From: Roseomonas sp. CECT 9278 | Lineage (GTDB): Bacteria > Pseudomonadota > Alphaproteobacteria > Acetobacterales > Acetobacteraceae | DNA: 35,609 nucleotides | Assembly: GCF_918698155.1 (NCBI RefSeq) | Contig: NZ_CAKKLX010000048.1 | Span: 1-35,609 of the forward strand | Reading direction: 5' to 3' | In this document: positions 24,007-31,975 of the stretch, piece by piece | How positions within the stretch are numbered: the first letter of the stretch is position 1 | Layout of the letters: each line of letters opens with the position of its first letter | Translations under genes and position numbers: made by a program | The notes under the pieces: model-generated | Told to the model about the DNA's origin: nothing | The model's database searches: none | The model's input: only the letters and a program-made list of their open reading frames with translations

Positions 24007-25532
24007 CAGCCGGGCACGCGCCAGGCCTCCAGCAGCAGCGTGCCGGCCGGCACCTGCTCGACCCGCTCGCCCGCCGCGTCGCGCAGCGCGGCGAGCACCG
24101 CGGGGCGGCTGGAATAGTGCGGATCCTCGGCCACCGAGGCCGGCGGCGGGCGCGTGACGATCCACACCCGGCCCGCCCCGCGCAGCCTGTCGCACAGCCC
24201 CGCCGGGGACACCGCGGCCGCGGGCGCCACCAGCACCGCCGCGCGCGATTCGAGGCGCGAGGTGGCCGGCACCACCAGCGCGTCGAACCCGCCCCCGCCC
24301 GCCAGGCGCAGCGAGACCAGCGCGAAGACGCTGTCGGTCACCACCACGCGGTCGCCGGGTGCCAGGCGCGCGCGCAATTCGGCCACCACGTCGCGCCAGG
24401 GTTCCTTCTCCGCCGGCCAGTGCCGCAAGGCCACGGCGCCATGCGCGTGCAACCCCACCAGCAGCAGCGCCGCCGCCGCGAAGCCCGCGCGCGGCAGCAG
24501 CGCCACGCCCGCCGCCACGCCGGCGGCCAGCGGCGCCACCAGGAACAGCACGGTGCGGTCCATCATCATCGGCCAGGCCTGGCTGAGCAGCGGGAACAGC
24601 ACCCCGCACACCCCCAGCAGCACCGCGAGCGCGACCCGGCCCGGCCAGCCCGGGCGTCGCCAGGCCAGCACGCCGCCCAGCAGCGCCACCGCGCTGGCGA
24701 GGATCGTCACCAGAGTCAGCGGCGCGTGGAAGGGCGCCACCACGCCATAGACATAGGCCTGCGCGGCGACGACCAGGTTCGGCGGCTGCAGCCAGCCCAT
24801 GACGAACTCGCCACCCAGGGCGTGGCCGAGCGCCCAATAGATCGGCGCGCCGCCGACCAGCAGGCCCAGCGCATCGGCGCCCGCCAGCAGCACGGCGCCG
24901 CGCAGCACGCCGGCGCGCCCGGCCAGCAGCGCGGCCAGCACGAACACGTTCAGCCCGACATTGCCGATCGCCGCCGTGTGGTGCAGCCACAGCACCGCCC
25001 CCTGCGTGGCGCCGAGCCCCGCCACCGCGCCCAGCCCGGCCCGCCCCTCGCGCGCGGCCTCGACCAGGCGCCAGGCGGCCAGCAGCGCGCAGCAGAACAG
25101 CAGGAACAGCACGGCATAGGTGCGCCCATCCTGCGACAGCCGCAGCAGCGCCGCGTTCAGCGCCACCAGCACCGCGCCGAGCCACGCCGCGCGCAGCCCG
25201 AAGGCAGCCCGGCAGAACAGCCAGACCGGCACCACCGCCAGCGCCGCCGCCGCCGCCGAGAGCAGCCGCAGCGGCACCGCGCCAGGCCCGGCGACAGCAC
25301 CCATCACCTTGGCGATGGCATAGTAGCCGGGCGGGCTCGCCTCGATGCGCGCCATCTCGCCCAGCACCACCGACCACGGCAATTGCCCCACGGCGATGCT
25401 GGCCGATTCGTCGATCCAGGCCGCCGGCGCGAACAGCCCCGGCAGGCGGATCAGGAAGGCGGCCACGACCAGCGCGGCCAGCATCCACCATTGGCCAGCA
25501 CCTTCCGGTCGGCCTTCGCGACGGCTGTTCAT
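24003..25532 (-). CDS. GT39/ArnT-like integral-membrane glycosyltransferase
   Basis: This 509-residue GT-C fold protein has about 11 hydrophobic helices. The first helix is followed by LFAPAAWIDESASI, whose Asp-Glu pair is the usual catalytic/metal-binding acidic motif in the first external loop of GT39/GT83 enzymes. Also typical are the segment ASPPGYYAIAKVM and the helix start SQDGRTYAVLFLLF. A soluble C-terminal domain of about 120 residues follows. Such enzymes use polyprenyl-phosphate sugars on the outer face of the inner membrane. ATG 25532 is preferred; an upstream TTG (25568) gives an implausible extension. The gene is convergent with the exopolysaccharide operon and might add a side residue to the polymer, a lipid or a protein. 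Confidence 0.8.
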   Translation of the reverse strand: MNSRREGRPEGAGQWWMLAALVVAAFLIRLPGLFAPAAWIDESASIAVGQLPWSVVLGEMARIEASPPGYYAIAKVMGAVAGPGAVPLRLLSAAAAALAVVPVWLFCRAAFGLRAAWLGAVLVALNAALLRLSQDGRTYAVLFLLFCCALLAAWRLVEAAREGRAGLGAVAGLGATQGAVLWLHHTAAIGNVGLNVFVLAALLAGRAGVLRGAVLLAGADALGLLVGGAPIYWALGHALGGEFVMGWLQPPNLVVAAQAYVYGVVAPFHAPLTLVTILASAVALLGGVLAWRRPGWPGRVALAVLLGVCGVLFPLLSQAWPMMMDRTVLFLVAPLAAGVAAGVALLPRAGFAAAALLLVGLHAHGAVALRHWPAEKEPWRDVVAELRARLAPGDRVVVTDSVFALVSLRLAGGGGFDALVVPATSRLESRAAVLVAPAAAVSPAGLCDRLRGAGRVWIVTRPPPASVAEDPHYSSRPAVLAALRDAAGERVEQVPAGTLLLEAWRVPGC

Positions 25533-25560
25533 GCCGGCAGCGGAGCATGCGCGCGGCAGG

Positions 25561-25577
25561 CCCGGCAATCAGCCGGG
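25561..25577. terminator. Short GC hairpin downstream of the nitroreductase gene
   Basis: CCCGGC (25561-25566) and GCCGGG (25572-25577) make a 6-bp stem with a 5-nt loop. It lies about 120 bp after the nitroreductase stop and about 30 bp before the membrane glycosyltransferase start, both on the minus strand. No T-run follows. It could separate the two leftward units, but the assignment is weak. Confidence 0.2.
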
Positions 25578-25695
25578 TCACACGCCGCGGCAGGGGCTGG
25601 ATCGGAAGGCGCCCTCGCGCGCTGCCGACATCCGGCGCGCGCGCGGCCCCGCAGGGCGGGCGAGCGGGCCGGCGCCGGCATGCGCAAGCCGTCGG

Positions 25696-26526
25696 TCAGC
25701 GCAGCGGGAAGCCCAGCGCGACCAGCGCATCCTTCAACTTGTCGCGCCCGTTCAGCGCCTTCATCGTGCCCAGCCGCGCAATCACGCGCTGCGTCCAGGT
25801 GGTCGCGCCCATCTCGTGGCGCGCCGAGAAATCCGCCATGCGCGGATCATAGGCGGCGCGATGGGCGGCATCGTCCGCGTCGTAGCGTTCGCGGTGCAGC
25901 ACGGCGGCCTGCGGCAGGCGCGGCTTCACCTCGCCCTCGCGCCCAGGCGCGGCATGGCCGACGCACAGGCCGAAGACCGGCGTGGCCCCCGGCGGCAGGT
26001 TCAGCAGCCCCGCCACGCGCTGCACGTCATTCCGCAGCGCGCCGATATACACGGTCAGCAGGCCGAGGCTCTCGGCCGCCACCACCGCGTTCTGCGCCGC
26101 CAGCGCGGCATCGATCGACGCCACCAGGAAGGATTCCAGATAGGGCATGCCGGCCAGTTCCGTGCCGGCCTCGGCAGCCAGGCGCCCGTTGCGCGACACG
26201 TCGGCCAGGAAGACCAGGAAGATCGGGCAGACCTCGATATGCTTCTGGTTGCCGGCGATGGTGGCGAGTTCGGCGCGCACCGCCTTGTCGTCCACCGCCA
26301 CCACCGACCAGGTCTGCAGGTTCGACGATGTCGCGGCGGATTGCGCGGCGGCAACCAGCGTCTCCAGCGTGCCATCGGGCAGCGCATCCGGCTTGAAGCC
26401 GCGGGTCGAGCGATGCGACAGCAGCAGCGCGATGGTGTCGTTCCAGGGGCCGGCCTTGGGCTCGGCGCCGGCGCCGTAGCGGGCGGTGAGCGCGGCGGCG
26501 GCCGCCGGCATCTGGGTTCCGTCCAT
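25696..26526 (-). CDS. NfsA-type nitroreductase family FMN oxidoreductase
   Basis: This 276-residue cytosolic flavoprotein of the NADPH-dependent nitroreductase/flavin reductase group has LLLSHRSTRGFKPDALPDGT (FMN phosphate contact and first helices). SAATSSNLQTWSVVAVDD and AAQNAVVAAESLGLLTVYIG follow, with FGLCVGHAAPG, and a C-terminal tail with WTQRVIARLG. These patterns and the length match NfsA/Frp-like enzymes. GAAGGA lies 8 nt before ATG 26526. It follows the NtaA-type monooxygenase with a 57-bp gap. Such enzymes can reduce FMN for a partner monooxygenase, so it may supply reduced flavin to that enzyme. Nitro-compound or quinone reduction are alternatives. Confidence 0.87.
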   Translation of the reverse strand: MDGTQMPAAAAALTARYGAGAEPKAGPWNDTIALLLSHRSTRGFKPDALPDGTLETLVAAAQSAATSSNLQTWSVVAVDDKAVRAELATIAGNQKHIEVCPIFLVFLADVSRNGRLAAEAGTELAGMPYLESFLVASIDAALAAQNAVVAAESLGLLTVYIGALRNDVQRVAGLLNLPPGATPVFGLCVGHAAPGREGEVKPRLPQAAVLHRERYDADDAAHRAAYDPRMADFSARHEMGATTWTQRVIARLGTMKALNGRDKLKDALVALGFPLR

Positions 26527-26583
26527 GGTGGTCGATCCTTCAGGGGTTGGCCTGAAGGTAGCGCGCCCTCGCCGCCCGTCCAG

Positions 26584-27933
26584 TCAGCGCGCCACGGCCG
26601 CGGCCGGGTGCGGGGCGGCCAGGCGCGGGCCGGCGCCGAACAGCTTCTCCCGATAGGTGCCGGGCGCATGGCCGCGCTTGTAGCGCCCGCGGTCCTGCAG
26701 CACCGGCACCAGCAGGTCCACCACATCCTCGATGCAGTCCGGCATCACGGTGCGCGAGAGGTTGAAGCCGTCGACATCGGCATCGTCCACCCAGGCGATC
26801 AGCGCAGCCGCCACCTCCTGCGCGCTGCCGATGATCGGCGGCTGGCGGCTGCCCAGGATCATGCGGTCGATCAGCGCCCGCTTGGTGGCTCGCGGCGCGG
26901 CGGCACGCAGCGCGGTGACGTTGGACTGGATGGCATTGCCGGGCGCGGTGGGCAGTTCATCATCCAGGCCGAGCGCGGCCAGGTCGATGCCGAGCGAGGC
27001 CGAGGCATGCACCAGCGCGGCCTCGACGTTGGTGCAGCGGCGGTAGTCCTCGAGCTTGTCGCGCGCCTCGGCGCTGGTGCGCCCGACGATCAGCGTGGCA
27101 CCCAGGAAGGCGCGGATCGGCCGCGGCGCCGCCCGCGCGCGCAGGTCCGCCACCAGCCCGGCCACATGCGGCTTCGGCCCGCCGTTCAGGAACACGCATT
27201 CCGCATGCAGCGCCGCGAAGGCGCGCCCGCGATCCGACGCCCCGGCCTGATACAGCACCGGCGTGCGCTGCGGCGAGGGTTCCACCAGATGCGGCGCATC
27301 CAGCCGGTATTGGCGCCCCTCGTGCCGGATGCGCGCCACCCGCGCGGGGTCCGCATAGACGCCCGCCGCGCGGTCGGCCTGCACCGCATCCGCCGCCCAG
27401 GATTCCTCCCACAGCCGGTACACCACGGCCATGAACTCATCCGCCATGTCGTAGCGGTCGTCATGCGCCATCTGGCGATCGAGGCCCATCGCCCGCGCCG
27501 CGCTGTCCAGATACCCGGTGACGATGTTCCAGCCGATCCGCCCGCCGGTCAGGTGATCCAGCGTCGAGAACCGCCGCGCCAGCAAGGCCGGAGGCTCCCA
27601 GGCCAGGTTCACCGTGACGCCGAAGCCAAGATGTTGCGTGACCGCCGCCATCGCCGGCACCAGCAGCATCGGGTCCAGCAGCGGGATCTGCACGCCGCCG
27701 CGCACCGCCGCATCCTGGCTGCCGCCATGCACGTCGTACACGCCGAGCACATCCGCCAGGAACAGCCCGTCGAACAGGCCGCGTTCCAGCGTGCGGGCCA
27801 GGCCGGTCCAGTAAGCCAGCGACAGGTAGTCCGTCGCGCGGTCGCGCGGATGGGTCCACATCCCCTGCTGGATGTGGCCCGGTGTGGCCATGTCGAAGGC
27901 GTTGAGGCGGATCTCGCGCGGCGCTGCGTTCAT
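26584..27933 (-). CDS. NtaA/SnaA/DszA-family FMNH2-dependent monooxygenase
   Basis: This 449-residue luciferase-like barrel protein belongs to the bacterial two-component monooxygenase group acting on aminopolycarboxylates, sulfur heterocycles, dimethyl sulfide and similar compounds. Diagnostic segments are REIRLNAFDMATPGHIQQGM, then WTHPRDRATDYLSLAYW, LARRFSTLDHLTGGRIGWNI, VTGYLDSAARAMG and DRYDMADEFMAVVYRLWEES. SPQRTPVLYQAGASDRGRAF is also present. These enzymes cannot reduce flavin themselves and need a reductase; a nitroreductase-family gene follows in the same unit. Upstream is a Bug-type binding protein (24-bp gap), so uptake and oxidation of one organic substrate may be linked. The substrate is not identifiable. 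Confidence 0.9.
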   Translation of the reverse strand: MNAAPREIRLNAFDMATPGHIQQGMWTHPRDRATDYLSLAYWTGLARTLERGLFDGLFLADVLGVYDVHGGSQDAAVRGGVQIPLLDPMLLVPAMAAVTQHLGFGVTVNLAWEPPALLARRFSTLDHLTGGRIGWNIVTGYLDSAARAMGLDRQMAHDDRYDMADEFMAVVYRLWEESWAADAVQADRAAGVYADPARVARIRHEGRQYRLDAPHLVEPSPQRTPVLYQAGASDRGRAFAALHAECVFLNGGPKPHVAGLVADLRARAAPRPIRAFLGATLIVGRTSAEARDKLEDYRRCTNVEAALVHASASLGIDLAALGLDDELPTAPGNAIQSNVTALRAAAPRATKRALIDRMILGSRQPPIIGSAQEVAAALIAWVDDADVDGFNLSRTVMPDCIEDVVDLLVPVLQDRGRYKRGHAPGTYREKLFGAGPRLAAPHPAAAVAR

Positions 27934-27957
27934 GTGAACGCGCTCATGCGGGCATGG

Positions 27958-28935
27958 TCATTCGGGCGTGAAGCCGCTTTCGCGCACCACGTCGCGCCAC
28001 AGGTCGCGCTCGCCGCGGATCTGCGCGGCGAAGGCCTGCGGGCTGGCCGAGGTCGCATTGGTGAATTCCAGCCGCTCCAGCGCCGCCACCAGGTCGGCTT
28101 CGCGCGATGCCGCGACGATCGCCGCATGCAGCCCCGCCACCACCGGCGCGGGTGTGGCGGCCGGCACGAAGGCGCCGAACCATTCCTCGGCGGTGCGCTC
28201 GGGATGGCCGAGCTCCGCCAGCGTCGGCACGTTGGGCAGCTTGGCGAAGCGCGTGGCCGAGGTGACCGCCAGGATGCGCACGCCGGTGCCCTCATGCGGC
28301 AGCATCTCGCTCAGCACGCCGATGAACAGCGGCAGGCGGCCGCCGATCAGGTCCTGAACCGCCGGCGCGCCGCCGCGATAGGGCACGTGGGTCAGGCGCA
28401 GGTTCAGCTTGCGCGCCAGCATGATGCCGGTGAAGTGCGGCACCGACCCCGCCGCGGGCGAGGCCCAGGGCACCTCATTCGGCTGCGCGCGTGCCCAGGC
28501 GAACCATTCCTCCATGGTGCGCGCCGGATGGTTCATCGGCACGCCCAGGCCGAAGGGGAAGGAGCACACGGTGCTGACCGGGATGAAGTCGGTCAGCGCG
28601 TCGTAACGCACCTCGCGCGGGAAGACATGCGGCTGCACGGTCATCATCGAGGCCGGGGTCTGCAGGAAGGTGGTGCCATCGGCCTCGGCCGCCTTCACCG
28701 CCTCGACCGCGATGCGCCCGGCGGCGCCGGGGCGGCCATCGACGATCACCTGCGGCGCGTAGCGCCCGCGCAGCTTCTCGGCATAGAGCCGCGCCACCAC
28801 GTCCGACGATCCGCCCGGCGGGAAGCCGATGACCAGGCGCGCGGTGCGCGTCACGGTCTGGGCGCGCGCGGTGCCGGCGATGGCGGCGGTGCCGGCCAGC
28901 GCGAGCGCGGCGCGGCGGGCGATGGTGACGGTCAT
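27958..28935 (-). CDS. Bug/TctC-family periplasmic solute-binding protein
   Basis: This 325-residue periplasmic binding protein belongs to tripartite tricarboxylate transporter systems. The signal peptide MTVTIARRAALALAGTAAIA then GTARAQ contains twin arginines, so Tat export is possible. The mature part has RLVIGFPPGGSSDVVARLYA, VIVDGRPGAAGRIAVEAV and HVPYRGGAPAVQDLIGGRLP, all standard Bug signatures. FAKLPNVPTLAELG and a C-terminal alpha region are also present. No TctA/TctB membrane genes are nearby, which is usual for the many orphan Bug proteins of some proteobacteria. It is first in a leftward unit with the two flavin enzymes and probably recruits their carboxylated or aromatic substrate. 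Confidence 0.93.
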   Translation of the reverse strand: MTVTIARRAALALAGTAAIAGTARAQTVTRTARLVIGFPPGGSSDVVARLYAEKLRGRYAPQVIVDGRPGAAGRIAVEAVKAAEADGTTFLQTPASMMTVQPHVFPREVRYDALTDFIPVSTVCSFPFGLGVPMNHPARTMEEWFAWARAQPNEVPWASPAAGSVPHFTGIMLARKLNLRLTHVPYRGGAPAVQDLIGGRLPLFIGVLSEMLPHEGTGVRILAVTSATRFAKLPNVPTLAELGHPERTAEEWFGAFVPAATPAPVVAGLHAAIVAASREADLVAALERLEFTNATSASPQAFAAQIRGERDLWRDVVRESGFTPE

Positions 28936-29076
28936 GGCGTGTCTCCTCCCTGACCCGCTGCGGGGCCTGCGGCTGCGGTTGTAGGGGCTGGGCCCGGGCT
29001 TCGCCAGCGTGGCGTGCGGGGATTGCGCGGCGACCTGCGCCCGCAGGATGATCACGCCGCGTCGAAGGGACCTGGC

Positions 29077-29250
29077 ATGCGAAGAATGCACCGCCTGCTT
29101 GCCGCGATGGCTTTCGCGAGCCTGGCCGCATGCGCCGGGCCGTCCCCTCCGGCGGCCGCGCCGCTCATTCGCTGCATCGAGATCCCGAACGGCTTGGCGG
29201 AATGCAGCGAATTGCCCGGCCCGACCCTGCCGGAACGCGCTGCGCGCTGA
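29077..29250 (+). CDS. Small lipoprotein, 57 residues
   Basis: A short gene begins at ATG 29077 with GAAGGGA (29064-29070) 6 nt upstream; the longer frame from 29014 lacks such a site. The product starts MRRMHRLLAAMAFASLAACA, with a lipobox LAAC and Cys19. The mature part is only about 39 residues, containing CIEIPNGLAECSELPGPTLP with two further cysteines that could form a disulfide. It is divergent from the Bug gene and convergent with the thioesterase gene. No family was recognised. The signal peptide and ribosome-binding site make it a credible gene. Confidence 0.65.
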   Translation: MRRMHRLLAAMAFASLAACAGPSPPAAAPLIRCIEIPNGLAECSELPGPTLPERAAR

Positions 29251-29302
29251 GGCGCCGTTCGAGTATGCGCCGACGCGCGGCACCGGCCCGGCCCAGCGGT
29301 CC

Positions 29303-30172
29303 CTACAGCCCGAGCCCCGGCACCAGCAGCGCCTCCAGCGCCGCCCGACGTTCCGCCGGGATCGCCACCGCGCGGCGCGCCTTGAGGTCGAAGGCGATGC
29401 CGACCGCCTCCGCCGCCGCGACCACCGCGCCGGTCTCGCCGTCATGGACCAGGTGCGTCCAGGTGGTGGTCTTCTCGCCCAGCGCCTTCAGCCCGCTGCA
29501 CACGGTCAGCAACTGCCCGGCGCGCAGCGGCATGAACTGCGCCACGCGGTATTCCAGCGCGGCGGAACCCATCCCTTCCTCCTTGATGCCCAGGCCGGTG
29601 CCGCGGTTGCGCAGGTTCGGCACGCCATCCCAGATGCGCGCGATGATGACGTCGGGGCGCATCACGCCATCCGTGTCGCATTCATGCGGGCGGATGGCGC
29701 CGCGATAACCTTCGGCCAGCCCCATGGCGCGGGCGGCGTCGCGGTCGGGCAAGGCGGGCGGCGGGTCGAAGCCCAGGCCACGCGGGCCGGCATTGGGCGG
29801 CATCGCGACGACCAGCGCCCCGGCGCCCGGCAGGGCCGGCAGCGGCGCGCCCCACAGGCCGAGGTCGGTCACCAGCGTCGCCGCGGCGGCCTCGGTCGCG
29901 CTGTTGCGGATCTCGACCACGGTGCGGATGCGCTCGGCGCCGGTGGCGATGACACCGCCCAGGATGGTGAAGGGCGTGCCCGGCGACATCTCGCGCAGGA
30001 AGCGCAGGTGCTGGTCCATCACCGCCAGGCGCTGGCGCGACGGCGGCAGCCCGGCCTCGTGCATCAGCCAGTCGAGCGCATCGGCCGCCCGCGCGACGTA
30101 GTGGCGCACATTCATGTGCCCCATCACGTCGCATTCCTCCTGCTGCACGCTGCCGCGTCCGATGATGATCAC
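29303..30172 (-). CDS. Tandem hot-dog thioesterase superfamily protein
   Basis: Read from GTG 30172, this 289-residue protein contains two hot-dog domains. The first (about 5-135) has ECDVMGHMNVRHYVARAADA (Asp15, His19, Asn21), the usual acyl-CoA thioesterase active-site segment. The second (about 155-285) has a degenerate copy, HECDTDGVMRPDVIIARIWD. ALGEKTTTWTHLVHDGETGA fits the central hot-dog strand. The GTG start is favoured by AGGAG at 30183-30179, 6 nt away; a longer frame to 30352 overlaps the monooxygenase gene and looks non-coding. It follows that gene by 64 bp on the same strand. It probably hydrolyses an acyl-CoA related to the monooxygenase pathway; carnitine-type thioesterases have similar tandem layouts. 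Confidence 0.82.
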   Translation of the reverse strand: MIIIGRGSVQQEECDVMGHMNVRHYVARAADALDWLMHEAGLPPSRQRLAVMDQHLRFLREMSPGTPFTILGGVIATGAERIRTVVEIRNSATEAAAATLVTDLGLWGAPLPALPGAGALVVAMPPNAGPRGLGFDPPPALPDRDAARAMGLAEGYRGAIRPHECDTDGVMRPDVIIARIWDGVPNLRNRGTGLGIKEEGMGSAALEYRVAQFMPLRAGQLLTVCSGLKALGEKTTTWTHLVHDGETGAVVAAAEAVGIAFDLKARRAVAIPAERRAALEALLVPGLGL

Positions 30173-30236
30173 GCCATGCTCCTGCCCGGTGCGCCAGGGT
30201 GGAACGGCGGCGCGGCGCTGGGAAGGCCCGCCCGCG

Positions 30237-31850
30237 TCAGTCCAGCGCAACCCCCGCATAGCCACGCGCCGCGATGTCGTCCGCCCAGGCGCGATAGGTC
30301 GGCGCGCTGCCGGTGTAGCGCGCCACGTGCCGCACCTGCTTGCCCGCGACATTGCTGTTCACGCCGGTCATCCAGGAATCGACCTCCATGGACAGCAACC
30401 CGCGCGCCACCTCGGCCACGTGGTCCATCCAGGCCGCGACGGCCTGGGGCGTGGGTTCCACGCGGGTGATCCCGTTGGCCTGAAGATGGCGCAGCAGCGC
30501 GCTCACCCACTCCACGTTGAATTCGATCGACCGCGGGATGTTGCCCAGCGCCGTGTGCGGCCCGAGCAGCGTGAACAGGTTCGGGAACCCTTCCTGCAGC
30601 ATGCCGACCAGCGACGTCGCGCCGTGTTCCCACTTCGCCTTCAGGCTGACGCCACCGGCGCCACGGAAGTCGATGCGGTCGAAGGCGCCGCGCAGCGCGT
30701 CGAAGCCGGTGGCGTAGACGATGATGTCGACGTCGTAGTCCGCTGCGCTGGTCTTGATGCCGGTCGCGGTGATGCGCTCGATCGGCGTCGCGCGGCTGTC
30801 CACCAGCAGGACGTTGGGCTGGTTGTAGACTTCGTAGTAGCGCGTCTCGAGCGGGACGCGCCGCGTGCCGAAGCCGTGGTTGCGCGGGATCAGCATCTCA
30901 GCCACGCGCTGGTCGTGCACCCGCGCGCGGATCTTGTTCGCGATGAATTCCGACACGACCTCATTCGCCGCGCGATTGGTCAGCAGGTCCTTGAAGTTGC
31001 CGACCCAGATGCCGAAGCCGGGTTCGGAATACAGCTTCTCCAGGAAGGCCTCGCGTTCCTCCGCGGTCACGTCGAAGGTGTTGCGCGGGTCGGCGGTGTG
31101 CAGGAAGCAGGCGAAGGTCTCGCGGCAGCGGGCGAAGATTGCGTCGTAGCGGGTGCGGATCTCGGCCATCTCCTCGGGCGTGATCGGGCCGTTGTGCAGC
31201 GGCGCGCACCAGTTGGGCGTGCGCTGGAAGACCGTGAGCTGCGCCGCGGTCTTGGCCACTTCCTGGATGGTCTGCACGCCCGAGGCGCCGGTGCCGATCA
31301 CCGCCACGCGCTTGCCGGCGAAATCCACCGGCTCCTTCGGCCACAGCCCGGTGTGGAAGGACGCGCCCCGGAAGTCTTCGATGCCTGGGAAGCCGGGCAT
31401 GGTCGGCGACGACAGCGCGCCGATGGCGGTGATCAGGAAGCGCCCGGCGAAGCGCGTGCCATCCTCCAGCGCGACGGACCAGCTGCGCGCCGCCTCATCC
31501 CAGCGCGCCGAGGCCACGCGCGCGCCGAAGCGGATGTCGCGCCGCAGATCGTACTTGTCCGCCACGCGGTTCAGGTAGCGTTCGGTCTCGGGCTGGGGCG
31601 CGAAATGCTCGGTCCAGTCCCATTCCGCCAGCAGGTCCTGGTCGAAGGAATAGCCGTAGGAGTAGCTCTCGGAATCGAAGCGGCAGCCGGGGTAGCGGTT
31701 CCAGTACCAGGTGCCGCCCACACCCGTGCCTGCCTCCAGCACCAGCGCGCGCATCCCCAGTTCGCGCAGGCGGATCAGCTGGTACAGCCCGGACATGCCC
31801 GCGCCGATCACGATGGCATCGAAGGCGTCACCGCCCGGATCTGCTGTCAT
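30237..31850 (-). CDS. Baeyer-Villiger-type flavin monooxygenase
   Basis: This 537-residue class B flavoprotein monooxygenase uses FAD and NADPH. The first dinucleotide site is AIVIGAGMSGLYQLIRLREL (GAGMSG at 16-21) and the second is VAVIGTGASGVQTIQEVA (GTGASG at 186-191). Between them lies FRGASFHTGLWP (160-171), a match to the Baeyer-Villiger fingerprint FxGxxxHxxxWP. GTWYWNRYPGCRFDSESYSY is also characteristic of cyclohexanone-monooxygenase-like enzymes. It should convert a ketone to an ester or lactone. It is transcribed with the downstream thioesterase and divergent from the luciferase-like gene (125-bp gap). The natural substrate is unknown. Confidence 0.93.
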   Translation of the reverse strand: MTADPGGDAFDAIVIGAGMSGLYQLIRLRELGMRALVLEAGTGVGGTWYWNRYPGCRFDSESYSYGYSFDQDLLAEWDWTEHFAPQPETERYLNRVADKYDLRRDIRFGARVASARWDEAARSWSVALEDGTRFAGRFLITAIGALSSPTMPGFPGIEDFRGASFHTGLWPKEPVDFAGKRVAVIGTGASGVQTIQEVAKTAAQLTVFQRTPNWCAPLHNGPITPEEMAEIRTRYDAIFARCRETFACFLHTADPRNTFDVTAEEREAFLEKLYSEPGFGIWVGNFKDLLTNRAANEVVSEFIANKIRARVHDQRVAEMLIPRNHGFGTRRVPLETRYYEVYNQPNVLLVDSRATPIERITATGIKTSAADYDVDIIVYATGFDALRGAFDRIDFRGAGGVSLKAKWEHGATSLVGMLQEGFPNLFTLLGPHTALGNIPRSIEFNVEWVSALLRHLQANGITRVEPTPQAVAAWMDHVAEVARGLLSMEVDSWMTGVNSNVAGKQVRHVARYTGSAPTYRAWADDIAARGYAGVALD

Positions 31851-31975
31851 GGATGGCGCTTTCCCTGCCCGTGTCGCCGCAACCCTATCGCCCGCGCCGC
31901 ACGCCGCGAAGGGCCGGGCTTGAGCGCCGCGCCATCCTGCGGGACCATCGCCGCAACACGAGGGGGAGACGCAGC

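Noticed and set aside
25345..28953. A 1202-residue open frame on the plus strand
   Set aside because: It runs antisense through four well-supported genes (the membrane glycosyltransferase end, nitroreductase, NtaA-type monooxygenase and Bug protein). Its Arg/His/Gln-rich composition is what the complement of GC-biased codons produces.
30173..30352. N-terminal extension of the thioesterase gene
   Set aside because: The extra 60 residues are Arg-rich, overlap the end of the monooxygenase gene, and lie upstream of a better start (GTG 30172 with AGGAG 6 nt away).
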